From CAYVBJ01 sp964517005 (GTDB lineage Bacteria > Bacteroidota > Rhodothermia > Balneolales > Balneolaceae), in contig CAZFAJ010000030.1 in assembly GCA_964517005.1 (NCBI GenBank), positions 1-31,369 of the forward strand: a stretch of 31,369 bases of DNA, in the 5' to 3' direction. A program made the position numbers and the translations under genes. Below the pieces are notes generated by a model. It worked only from the letters and a program-made list of their open reading frames with translations. It had not been told where the DNA came from and did not search any database. Shown one piece after another: positions 1 to 7,621 of this stretch. Every line of letters starts with the position of its first letter. The stretch's first letter is position 1.

Positions 1-264
1 AAAAAAATAAATTGCTTTATCTTGCGAGACAAAAATACGAAAGATTCCCTTACAAAGAAATATCATTTCCTAATCTCAGCAGATAGCTTTACAGGCTTAC
101 AAAAACCCTTTGGGTATTCATCCAGACATGAACTGCTCCTATGTATATCGATTGCTTGATTTGAGTGAAACATCCTCTTATTAAGATCATTATGGGAATA
201 TTTGTAACATCTCATAACCTCAAAACTCCTTTATTAGTAAACTTTCCAATCATGATTTATTCGG

Positions 265-918
265 ATGAAAAGAGGCCTTACACTTTTAATAACCTATTCT
301 GCAGGAGTTGTAGGAATTTTTCTTGCCGGGTATTTTTCTGATTTTATAAACCTTTGGCAATCCTTTTTGGCAGCTTTTATGGTCGCCGTCCTGTTTGTGC
401 TGCATCTGTACAGGACACTGGTTAAGCATAAAGTCAGCGGTAAAAAAAAGCTGGCACTCGTTTCCGCGCTGGTTATTTTATTCTCCCTGCAAGCTGTTGC
501 GTCCAGCATTCTCTATAATAAATCTGTTAAACAACACCTATTGCTGAGAGAGATAAGAACCCATATTTCGGAAACTCTGGTAAAAATGGAAATGGAAAGA
601 GCCCTGCATCAAACACTTCGCAACTACTACTCTGCTGAAAATAAAAAGGAGACCGAATCCCTTGAATTCTTCTTCAGAGACCTGATGAATGACCGTTTTA
701 TGCCTGAAAACGCACTTTCGGCATCTTTGCCCGATAACAATGAGGATTTTTCTGTTTATTACGATTTCGCTTCGCCCGACTCCCTTATTCTCACAGCAGT
801 TGCAAAAATAGCTTTCGGAACGGATCCAGAGTTCGATAATCTGGATGATCAAACAGGGATGCTCCAGGCAAAAAGCATTCTAACATTACAAGGATGGACC
901 TATGCCAGGGAAAACTGA
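265..918 (+). CDS. Unknown membrane protein, three N-terminal helices
   Basis: I do not recognise this 217-residue protein. Three hydrophobic segments lie near residues 5-24, 31-50 and 62-83, followed by a soluble tail of about 130 residues that starts with a charged, helix-prone stretch (84-115) and ends in a mixed region with several aromatic residues. No enzyme motif is visible. The stop overlaps the start of the next gene by 17 bases, so the two are almost certainly co-translated and probably act together at the membrane. ATG at 265 is the only sensible start, since the reading frame opens directly into the first helix. No clear Shine-Dalgarno precedes it. The tail could be an extracytoplasmic sensing or pilin-like domain, but that is a guess from its position after the helices. 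Confidence 0.75.
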   Translation: MKRGLTLLITYSAGVVGIFLAGYFSDFINLWQSFLAAFMVAVLFVLHLYRTLVKHKVSGKKKLALVSALVILFSLQAVASSILYNKSVKQHLLLREIRTHISETLVKMEMERALHQTLRNYYSAENKKETESLEFFFRDLMNDRFMPENALSASLPDNNEDFSVYYDFASPDSLILTAVAKIAFGTDPEFDNLDDQTGMLQAKSILTLQGWTYAREN

Positions 919-1684
919 AAAAAAATTCACACTACCTCTGCTGATCCTTGTAACGGTTTTAGCAGTAACCCTTTTGATTTTTCTGGGTAGCCACCTCAGG
1001 GATAAGAGTTATGGCCAGGAGATCATAAGGGGTACCAATGCGATCTCCGTCCCTGCTATGGAAATTCAAATGATGAATGTTTTAACTAACATCTCTGAAT
1101 TCGGAGGAGATGACATCGACCGGGAAAGAAAAATTTTCAGCTATGCAGCTGCTGCAGCCGGAGTGCTGATTTTATTTGTGATTTCACCGTTTCTGCTCAT
1201 CAGCAGTTATTCGAACCCTGATGAAAAAAGAACTTTTGGATGGTATGCAGGAGCTGTAATTCTATCATTGGGCGTGTTTTTCTCTACATCAGTGATTGTA
1301 AATACGCTCACAGCAGAAACAGAAAGCGCTGAAAGTATCACTCAAAAAAACCGTGAGAAAAACCAGCTGCGTATGCAACTCATGAATCTTGCTTTTGAAG
1401 CGGCAGAAGCCGCTGTTTTACCGGGCGAATTTGGCGGTGGCAGCGGCAGTTTTAAGAATTTTCCGGACGGGAATGGCAATGAACCGAGGGAAATACGGCT
1501 GGCCGACCTCTCCTCGTCTCAGGCTGCCGGGCAATCGTATCATTTTGAAATCACTGACCAGGTGACGGATTCTGCAATTGTCATCTCAGGAAGTTTTACC
1601 CACTCACTCTCGGATACCCCCGAAACGCTGGCCGTAAAAGTGACACCGCATGAGCCCGGTGTTTTTCAGTTTATCAGAAACTAA
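902..1684 (+). CDS. Unknown membrane protein with Gly-rich GGGSGSF motif
   Basis: This 260-residue protein of unknown function has hydrophobic helices near residues 10-30, 80-101 and 112-133, then a soluble C-terminal half. That half begins with a charged amphipathic helix (about 140-170) and runs into GGGSGSF at about 178-184, followed by a short beta-rich domain. The order helix, Gly-rich turn with Ser-Phe, beta domain resembles pseudopilin-like proteins I associate with this bacterial group, but the classical prepilin peptidase site is absent, so I do not name it one. The start lies inside the end of the upstream gene, suggesting translational coupling. The plus-strand transcript then converges on pncB, with only a weak hairpin after the stop. 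Confidence 0.75.
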   Translation: MPGKTEKKFTLPLLILVTVLAVTLLIFLGSHLRDKSYGQEIIRGTNAISVPAMEIQMMNVLTNISEFGGDDIDRERKIFSYAAAAAGVLILFVISPFLLISSYSNPDEKRTFGWYAGAVILSLGVFFSTSVIVNTLTAETESAESITQKNREKNQLRMQLMNLAFEAAEAAVLPGEFGGGSGSFKNFPDGNGNEPREIRLADLSSSQAAGQSYHFEITDQVTDSAIVISGSFTHSLSDTPETLAVKVTPHEPGVFQFIRN

Positions 1685-1700
1685 ACCGGTCGGTTTTTTA
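1683..1700 (+). terminator. Weak hairpin plus T-run after the membrane pair
   Basis: AAACC (1683-1687) and GGTTT (1692-1696) can pair around the loop GGTC, and a run of six T follows from 1694. The stem is only five pairs, so this is a marginal intrinsic terminator, supported mainly by its place just after the stop codon. Confidence 0.3.
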
Positions 1701-1778
1701 CCAGGCCTATCGATTCTTTTTCCGCAATCATCAAAATGCATCCTGTCATTTCGTTGGTTGTGGCTGCTTTCAAAAATG

Positions 1779-1819
1779 CAGTTGTACGATTCACCGATTC
1801 AACAGTTCTACGATCCAAC
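1779..1819. repeat. Degenerate tandem repeat, 24-base period
   Basis: CAGTTGTACGATTCA at 1779 recurs as CAGTTCTACGATCCA at 1803, with two differences over 15 bases and a 24-base period. It lies between convergent genes (the membrane pair and pncB) and codes for nothing obvious. Short repeats of this type are common intergenic fillers, and this looks like an eroded two-copy remnant. Confidence 0.5.
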
Positions 1820-1864
1820 AAACAAAAAACAACTAACAACACACTATCTGCAAAATACCACAAA

Positions 1865-3265
1865 CTACCCGTACTTCTCTATTAACTTATCTCTCTCATC
1901 TTTGAGTCCTTTACTCATTCCCACTTTATAGATATGTGGATTTTCAAACCGCTTGTATTCATCCGGCAACTTCTTCAGCCGGCTCAGGGCAAATTTCTGA
2001 ATATCATTAAGTGATCGTCTTTCAATCACACGGGAGCCGTCTTCCATCACTTTGTGGAGCAAGGGTTCTTTCGAACAGTTTTTAAATGTCAATGACCGGT
2101 CTGGCTCAAAAGGATGATGTATCTCTTCAAAATCCTCTTCTCCTTCCAGGGCCACGGCATCCGCCCCAATCCATTTCCCATCTTCATCACTTATCCTGTA
2201 GACCTGATTGCGATCGGGTAAAGTGACTTTTGCAATCGTTTCCGACAATTTTATTCTGGGCTGATGATTGGCGTAAGAGAGTTTATAAACACCATCTAAT
2301 GCTGAATCCGGCCGGCCAATTACCAAGCTGGTTCCAACCCCAAACAGATCAATCGGCGCTTCCTGGTCAAGCAGGCTTTTGATTACATATTCATCAAGCT
2401 GATTCGACGCTGCAATCTTCACGTATGAAAGGCCTGCGTCATCCAGCATCCTGCGGCTCGCTTTTGCAAGCCATGCAAGGTCACCGCTGTCCAGGCGGAT
2501 ACCCTTCAGCTTGTCCCCCTTCTCTTCCATCTCCTTCCCAACTGTAATCGCATTCGGAACTCCGCTTTTTAACGTGTCGTAGGTATCCACCAAAAGCACG
2601 CAGTCATCCGGCCTGCCAGCTGCGAAATCCCGGAATGAATCGATTTCATTATCATAACTCTGCACAAATGAGTGCGCCATGGTTCCGGATATGGGAATAT
2701 CAAAATCGCGTCCCGCCCGTACATTGCTTGTGGAATCAAATCCGCCTGCGATGGCTGCCCGGCTTGCATAATATCCTCCCGGGCCGTGTGCCCTCCGAAG
2801 GCCGAAATCAACCAGTTTCCTCTCCCCTGCAACCAGCCTCATCCGGCTCGCCTTTGTTGCAACGAGAGTCTGAATATTCAGAATATTCAGCAACAGGGTT
2901 TCAATGATCTGGGCCTCTATTATATCGGCTTCAACCTGAAGCACCGGCCGGGTGGGAAAAACAAGATCTCCTTCGCGCGAGGAATATATAGTCCCCCTGA
3001 ATTCAAAGTTTTCAAGATAATCGACAAAATCCGGATCAAGGCCGGTTTTCTTCATGTAAGCCAGATCCTGCTGATCAAATTTCAGGTTTTCAAGGATATC
3101 AAGAAGAGTATCGAGACCGCAAAATACTGCGTAACCACCATCAAACGGAAGTTTTCGAAAAAAATAATCGAATACCGCCCTGTTTTTATACCGGCCTGTC
3201 TGGTAATAAACCTGGGCCATGGTTAATTGATATTGATCGGTGTAGGTGGCTGTATAGTTTATCAT
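1865..3265 (-). CDS. pncB: Nicotinate phosphoribosyltransferase
   Basis: This enzyme joins nicotinate to PRPP, with ATP use, to give nicotinate mononucleotide in the Preiss-Handler salvage route to NAD; it is cytosolic. The 466 residues match the usual 400-490 of the family. Recognisable signatures are the N-terminal YTDQYQLTMAQ (8-18), DFGLRRAHG (153-161) and SGTMAHSF (193-200), where H198 fits the histidine that is phosphorylated during catalysis. GIRLDSGDL and GVGTSL further on belong to the phosphate-binding end of the barrel. The gene stands alone, 94 bases downstream of gldC on the same strand, so it may have its own promoter or be read from rluD-gldC. Confidence 0.95.
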   Translation of the reverse strand: MINYTATYTDQYQLTMAQVYYQTGRYKNRAVFDYFFRKLPFDGGYAVFCGLDTLLDILENLKFDQQDLAYMKKTGLDPDFVDYLENFEFRGTIYSSREGDLVFPTRPVLQVEADIIEAQIIETLLLNILNIQTLVATKASRMRLVAGERKLVDFGLRRAHGPGGYYASRAAIAGGFDSTSNVRAGRDFDIPISGTMAHSFVQSYDNEIDSFRDFAAGRPDDCVLLVDTYDTLKSGVPNAITVGKEMEEKGDKLKGIRLDSGDLAWLAKASRRMLDDAGLSYVKIAASNQLDEYVIKSLLDQEAPIDLFGVGTSLVIGRPDSALDGVYKLSYANHQPRIKLSETIAKVTLPDRNQVYRISDEDGKWIGADAVALEGEEDFEEIHHPFEPDRSLTFKNCSKEPLLHKVMEDGSRVIERRSLNDIQKFALSRLKKLPDEYKRFENPHIYKVGMSKGLKDERDKLIEKYG

Positions 3266-3359
3266 TTTATCTTCTTTCTAAACAGGTTAGATTTTCTCCT
3301 TCATTTTTCACTCTTTAAAAATCAGTCTTGCATCATCTATTTATACAAAACTTAATTCT

Positions 3360-3698
3360 TCACGTTTTAATTTCCATTTTCTCTGCAAAATAGTCGCAAA
3401 AATCCCTCATATCGCCACTGATTCGCTTATCATCAATTGCATTTTCAAGCGAATCTGCCATGCTGGTAAGTGTCTGATGAAAAAAAATCTTCATCTCATC
3501 TACCGTCATCTCCTTTGTCCACAAGTCAAGTTTGAGGGTGTCTTTGGTGTTGTGGTCCCAGAATGATAATAACATGGCCCGCGCTTCCGCTTCATCTTTT
3601 ACTTTCAGGTCATCGGCACTCCATTCGATTTTACTGGGTATGCTTTTTTCGTCAAGGGTTACGGTGATGCTTATCTCTTTTTTTTGTTCCTTTGCCAT
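3360..3698 (-). CDS. gldC: GldC-like protein
   Basis: This small cytosolic protein of 112 residues resembles GldC, named from gliding motility in Flavobacterium but widely conserved in the FCB group, including bacteria with no known gliding. Its molecular role is unknown. The order of elements fits: a short beta strand with VTLDE, the IEWSADD segment, a charged loop, LLSFWDH, then a helical half ending in AEKMEIKT. The open frame extends 52 codons further upstream, but those would lie inside rluD, so I place the start at ATG 3698. That leaves a 4-base gap to the rluD stop and makes the pair a tight operon. No other gld genes are in the window. Confidence 0.8.
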   Translation of the reverse strand: MAKEQKKEISITVTLDEKSIPSKIEWSADDLKVKDEAEARAMLLSFWDHNTKDTLKLDLWTKEMTVDEMKIFFHQTLTSMADSLENAIDDKRISGDMRDFCDYFAEKMEIKT

Positions 3699-3702
3699 TT
3701 TT

Positions 3703-4716
3703 TTAATATTCGGTTTTACATTTTTCGCGAAGAGTATCAAGTACTGTTTGAAAGTCGGCGGGAAGTTTGGAGTTGAACTCTGTCTGCTCACCGGTTGACG
3801 GATGTTCAAAACCCAGGGTTTTCGCATGCAGGGCCTGCCGGGGCATACGTTCAAACATCTTTTGAAACATCACTTTTCGTGAGCCGGTATTGGGACCGTA
3901 TCTAACGGAATCTCCGCCATAAGTCTCATCTCCAAATACATAATAACCTTCCTTCTGCATATGAACCCGGATTTGATGAGTCCGGCCTGTCTCAAGGCGT
4001 ATTTCAAGGAGAGCCAGGTAGTCGAAATACTCCAGGGTTTTAAAATGAGTGACTGCGTGTTTTCCTTCACCTTCCGGAAGAACTGTCATGATCTTCCTGT
4101 TTTGAGGTGAGCGGCCAATGTTGCCTGTTATGGTGCCTTCCCGTGGTGGTTTTCCCCAGACGATCGCCCAGTAGGTGCGGTCAACATCTTTTTTTGCAAA
4201 TTGTTTTGCCAGTTTGTGGTGTGCAATATCATTTTTCGCCACTACAAGGAGTCCGCTGGTATCTTTGTCCAGCCGGTGCACGATGCCGGGCCTCAGGGTT
4301 TTGTTGTCCGTTTTTGAGAGATTTTTATTGGTGTGGTGAAGCAACCCATTTACAAGCGTTCCCTGCCAGTTACCGAATGCGGGATGAACAACCATATCCG
4401 CAGTTTTATTCACAATAATTAAATCATCATCTTCATAGACGATATTTAGATCCATCTCCTGGGGTTTCGCCTTCTCCGGCGGCGGCTTGGGAAGGCTGAT
4501 TTCAATGACGTCTTCAGGCTGCATGATGTACGATGGCTTCTGATGTTCGCCGTTCACCAGCACATATTTGCCCTTAATTGCTTTTTGGACTTTACTCCTG
4601 GTGGCGTTTTGAACAAAAGAGGTAATGTAGACATCCAGCCTGACATCCGTATGCTGCCCCTCCGGCACATGAAGCATATAGTCTGTTCGATTCGGATTTT
4701 CTTTTTTCACCAGCAT
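3703..4716 (-). CDS. rluD: RluA-family 23S rRNA pseudouridine synthase (RluD-like)
   Basis: This enzyme isomerises uridine to pseudouridine in structured RNA; RluD members act on helix 69 of 23S rRNA during large-subunit maturation. The 337 residues hold an N-terminal S4 RNA-binding domain (about 25-75) and a synthase domain with the family signature HRLDKDTSG (147-155), whose D150 is the catalytic aspartate. RTHQIRVHM further on is the second conserved block. The combination of S4 domain and length favours RluD over RluC, but the exact target uridines cannot be read from sequence. It is transcribed with gldC. Its promoter side faces the scaffold gap and recN. Confidence 0.9.
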   Translation of the reverse strand: MLVKKENPNRTDYMLHVPEGQHTDVRLDVYITSFVQNATRSKVQKAIKGKYVLVNGEHQKPSYIMQPEDVIEISLPKPPPEKAKPQEMDLNIVYEDDDLIIVNKTADMVVHPAFGNWQGTLVNGLLHHTNKNLSKTDNKTLRPGIVHRLDKDTSGLLVVAKNDIAHHKLAKQFAKKDVDRTYWAIVWGKPPREGTITGNIGRSPQNRKIMTVLPEGEGKHAVTHFKTLEYFDYLALLEIRLETGRTHQIRVHMQKEGYYVFGDETYGGDSVRYGPNTGSRKVMFQKMFERMPRQALHAKTLGFEHPSTGEQTEFNSKLPADFQTVLDTLREKCKTEY

Positions 4717-4763
4717 AGTTTTAAAAGATACAAAAAATTCAGGTGTAAGGATTTCACGAATTT

Positions 4764-4863
4764 NNNNNNNNNNNNNNNNNNNNNNNNNNNNNNNNNNNNN
4801 NNNNNNNNNNNNNNNNNNNNNNNNNNNNNNNNNNNNNNNNNNNNNNNNNNNNNNNNNNNNNNN
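4764..4863. other. Scaffold gap of 100 N between rluD and recN
   Basis: One hundred N in a row is a conventional placeholder, so the true distance is unknown. It interrupts the divergent promoter region of rluD and recN. The bases just after it are a tandem repeat, which probably explains the break in assembly. Confidence 0.97.
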
Positions 4864-4891
4864 TCAAAATTCATAATTCAAAATTCATAAT
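4864..4891. repeat. Two tandem copies of a 14-base unit at the gap edge
   Basis: TCAAAATTCATAAT occurs twice head to tail, directly abutting the gap and ending nine bases before the recN start. More copies are likely hidden in the gap. The unit is AT-rich and non-coding. Confidence 0.85.
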
Positions 4892-4899
4892 TATTAAGC

Positions 4900-6597
4900 T
4901 TGCTTAAAACCCTTTACATAAAAGATTTTGCCCTGATTGATGAGCTTGAGGTTTCGTTTGGGACGGGCCTGAATATTCTTACGGGTCAGACCGGAGCCGG
5001 CAAGTCAATTATCATCGGAGCACTGAATATGATTTTAGGTGAACGCGCCGATACGGAAGTGATACGCCAGGGTGCAGCCAAAGCCATTGCCGAAGCATCC
5101 ATAGAGATTGGAAAAGATGAATTCATTGCAACTATTCTGGAAGAAAATTCAGTGGATTTTACCTCTCTGCTGATTTTGAGGCGGGAGATCCGTCAGACAG
5201 GCAGCCGCGCTTTTATTAATGATACGCCTGTTACCATTGGTGTATTAAAACAGGTCGGTGATTTACTTGTGGATCTGCATGGCCAGCATGAGCATCAAAT
5301 TTTGTTAAAAGAAGAACATCATCTGTCCGTTATTGACCAGTTTGAACCGGTTCAGCCCCTTCTTGAAAAGTATCAGAAAGAATACAAAACATTGTCGGAA
5401 CTGAAGCAACAATTGGCAAATCTGAAAAAACGTGAATCCGAATTGAAGGAAAAAACCGAACTCTACCGGTTTCAGCTGAAAGAACTTCAGGAAGCCGAAC
5501 TTCAGCCGGATGAGGAAGAAGAAATAACTGCCGAAATGAACCTGCTCGACAATGCCGAAGACCTGGATCAGAAAGCAGCGGCCATTACAGAAATCGGTAA
5601 TAATGAAGAGGCCGGTCTGATTGATCTTCTGAACCGTGTGAAACTTCACCTGGAAGATATGGCACGAATTGAGCCTGGTTTTGAAAGCTATCTTGAGGAG
5701 GTTAACACTGCACGAATCAGCTTACAGGAAACCATTCAGTTTACAGAGCGATATCGCGACCGGATTGAATTCAACCCTCAGCGGTTGGAAAAGCTGAGAA
5801 AGCGTCAGTCTGACCTCAACAGGCTGCAAAAAAAATATCAGCGGGATATAGCGGGTTTAATCGGGTACATGAATGAAATACGGTCGGAGCTGAACACGGC
5901 CGAAAATTTTGATATTGAAATTGAAAGCTTGGAAAACAGAATTGAAAAACAGGCTGCTGAAATAAAAAAAAGAGCCCTGTTGCTGCATAGTAAACGCTCA
6001 GAAATCGGCGCACACTTATCTGCAGGCATCGTGGATTCCCTGAAATATCTTGGGATCGAAAATGCGGCATTCCGGGTAAATGTAAACTGGCTGTACGGTG
6101 AAAAAGGCTGGATTCAGATTGACGACAAGCCGGTTCAGTGCACCATTAACGGTTGTGATGATGTCCGGTTTTATATTTCCACTAATAAAGGAGAGGACCC
6201 GAAACCCCTGGCTAAAATTGCTTCTGGTGGTGAAATCAGCCGTGTAATGCTGGCAATGAAATCCATTATTGCACAAGAACAGCATCTGCCGGTGATGATT
6301 TTTGATGAGATTGACACGGGTATCAGCGGCAGGATTTCAGAAAAAGTGGGCAAAATGATGAGACAGCTTTCAGAACAGTGCCAGATCATTGCTATCACAC
6401 ATCAACCTCAAATCGCAAGCCAGGCACACAAGCACTATCGCGTCGAAAAAAGAGAAGAGGAAGATCGGACGGTAACGCGGATCAAATCCCTGTCGGAAGA
6501 TGAGCACATCCGTGAAGTGGCAAGCCTGATGAGCGGCGAAGAGATAACCGATTCAGCACTAAGCAGCGCACGTGAACTCATCAATCGCGGAAACTAA
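4900..6597 (+). CDS. recN: DNA repair protein RecN
   Basis: RecN is an SMC-like ATPase that gathers broken DNA ends in recombinational double-strand break repair. The 565 residues have the family layout: Walker A GQTGAGKS (29-36), a QxHQ-type stretch LHGQHEHQ, a long coiled-coil arm (about 150-390), then the ABC signature SGGE near 442 and Walker B MIFDEIDTG near 466-474, followed by the ITHQPQIAS loop. The start is TTG at 4900, which opens with the conserved LKTLYIKDFALID strand; no ATG gives a better fit. The tandem repeat ends only nine bases upstream, so ribosome-binding and promoter elements must lie in or beyond the gap. A rhodanese relic follows the stop. Confidence 0.95.
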   Translation: MLKTLYIKDFALIDELEVSFGTGLNILTGQTGAGKSIIIGALNMILGERADTEVIRQGAAKAIAEASIEIGKDEFIATILEENSVDFTSLLILRREIRQTGSRAFINDTPVTIGVLKQVGDLLVDLHGQHEHQILLKEEHHLSVIDQFEPVQPLLEKYQKEYKTLSELKQQLANLKKRESELKEKTELYRFQLKELQEAELQPDEEEEITAEMNLLDNAEDLDQKAAAITEIGNNEEAGLIDLLNRVKLHLEDMARIEPGFESYLEEVNTARISLQETIQFTERYRDRIEFNPQRLEKLRKRQSDLNRLQKKYQRDIAGLIGYMNEIRSELNTAENFDIEIESLENRIEKQAAEIKKRALLLHSKRSEIGAHLSAGIVDSLKYLGIENAAFRVNVNWLYGEKGWIQIDDKPVQCTINGCDDVRFYISTNKGEDPKPLAKIASGGEISRVMLAMKSIIAQEQHLPVMIFDEIDTGISGRISEKVGKMMRQLSEQCQIIAITHQPQIASQAHKHYRVEKREEEDRTVTRIKSLSEDEHIREVASLMSGEEITDSALSSARELINRGN

Positions 6598-6600
6598 CCG

Positions 6601-6729
6601 TTCGAGGCCGTCCAAAAAGTAACGTTGGCCACAGCTGATAACCTGAAAAAAATGGGATATAAAAATGTAAAGTCACTTGCCGGTGGATGGCGCGAATGGA
6701 AGAAAAAAGAGTTGCCTGTTGAATCATAA
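6601..6729 (+). pseudogene. 3' relic of a rhodanese-domain gene
   Basis: Reading from 6601 in the same frame as recN, the translation ends with LATADNLKKMGYKNV, then KSLAGGWREWKKKELPVES and TAA at 6727-6729. This is the C-terminal third of a single-domain rhodanese: helix after the active-site loop, G-Y-x-N-V, L-x-GG-x-x-x-W, and the closing L-P-V-E. The first two thirds, including the catalytic Cys loop, are missing, because the recN stop codon sits at 6595-6597. A TTG at 6625 could start a 34-residue peptide, but without the active site it could not carry out sulfur transfer. A deletion that joined recN to the tail of a neighbouring rhodanese gene explains the arrangement. Confidence 0.75.
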
Positions 6730-6750
6730 TTACCCGGAGGAATCAATTCT

Positions 6751-6784
6751 ACAGTATGCAGTAGTCAGTAGGTATCAACAGTAA
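6751..6784. repeat. Degenerate CAGTA-type short repeat
   Basis: The stretch contains ACAGTATGCAGTAGTCAGTA followed by further AGTA/CAGTA echoes up to 6784. It is an eroded short-period repeat in the convergent region between the rhodanese relic and the minus-strand lipoprotein. Confidence 0.5.
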
Positions 6785-6851
6785 TTGTGGAATTGCAACA
6801 AAAAAGTGGACATAAATTTTCTTTTATAAACCTCAGATTTTAAATCTTCTT

Positions 6852-7460
6852 TTAAAAATCAACCGAGTTGAAAAATCCTACATCAACTGTATAGTATCCG
6901 CCCACCATCTTCTCATCATAGGCATGAAGGCGAGTTAAAACCTGAGAACAATCTGCCGAAAAAATGTCCTGGAATTTTCCATTTTCGGGCTTAATCGTTC
7001 GATTCACAATTTGATTGTCACACTCATAAATTATCCGGACACTGTCGGCGCCGGAGACGGCTTTGGTCATCAGTTCAAAACCATCCAGGTCCAGGGGCTG
7101 TTTCAGGGTCCATTCAATATTGTTCAGTGCAGGATGGGTAAAGTTGTAAAGCTCTGCAGCCGATACTTCCTCCTGATTCTCTCTGGCATATTCGATGTCA
7201 TTGGTAAAATAGACTTCAACAAAAGGATTTTCTTCCAAAAATTCTAAAGCTGCCTGACGTGTCTCCGGCTCAGATTGATATTCAGAAATTTTCCTCCCTT
7301 CTGAATACATCACAAAAGTTTCGTTCTGTGAGTCATTTCCGGCATCCGACACTTGTTCAGCAGCCGTTACCGCCTGTTTGCTGTCCCTGCTATCCGATTC
7401 GTGCTCCTCCGGACTGCAACCTAATAATATAAGTGCCAGTATTAGTCCCATCCATTTCAT
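6852..7460 (-). CDS. Unknown lipoprotein
   Basis: This 202-residue protein of unknown function begins with MKWMGLILALILLGCS, a short signal peptide with lipobox LLGC, so Cys15 would carry the lipid anchor. Residues 16-50 are an acidic, Ser/Gln-rich linker. The rest is a mixed alpha/beta domain (about 50-200) with two cysteines late in the chain, in YECDNQ and SADCSQ, which could form a disulfide in the periplasm. No catalytic motif is visible. It is a single gene, convergent with recN and its relic, and divergent from the alcohol dehydrogenase across 161 bases. Confidence 0.75.
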   Translation of the reverse strand: MKWMGLILALILLGCSPEEHESDSRDSKQAVTAAEQVSDAGNDSQNETFVMYSEGRKISEYQSEPETRQAALEFLEENPFVEVYFTNDIEYARENQEEVSAAELYNFTHPALNNIEWTLKQPLDLDGFELMTKAVSGADSVRIIYECDNQIVNRTIKPENGKFQDIFSADCSQVLTRLHAYDEKMVGGYYTVDVGFFNSVDF

Positions 7461-7621
7461 ATGAAAATGTACTAAAAAAAGATGAATAGATTATCTTCAT
7501 CCTTGTTTAGAAAAAAAGTCCCCCCGCCAAGATTCAATTAACCTGATTATGCAGATATAAGATAACGTGTCTAATTTTTTAAATTATATTATAAATAACA
7601 AATATAATGAATGAAGACGAC

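Noticed and set aside
1..264. Possible gene fragment at the left edge
   Set aside because: No frame shows a recognisable protein or length beyond chance.
2672..3226. 184-codon plus-strand frame across pncB
   Set aside because: It is antisense to a well-conserved enzyme gene and its product has no domain-like pattern.
3699..3854. Longer form of gldC starting inside rluD
   Set aside because: The extra 52 codons would lie in another frame of the rluD C-terminus and look unlike GldC; ATG 3698 gives the family length.
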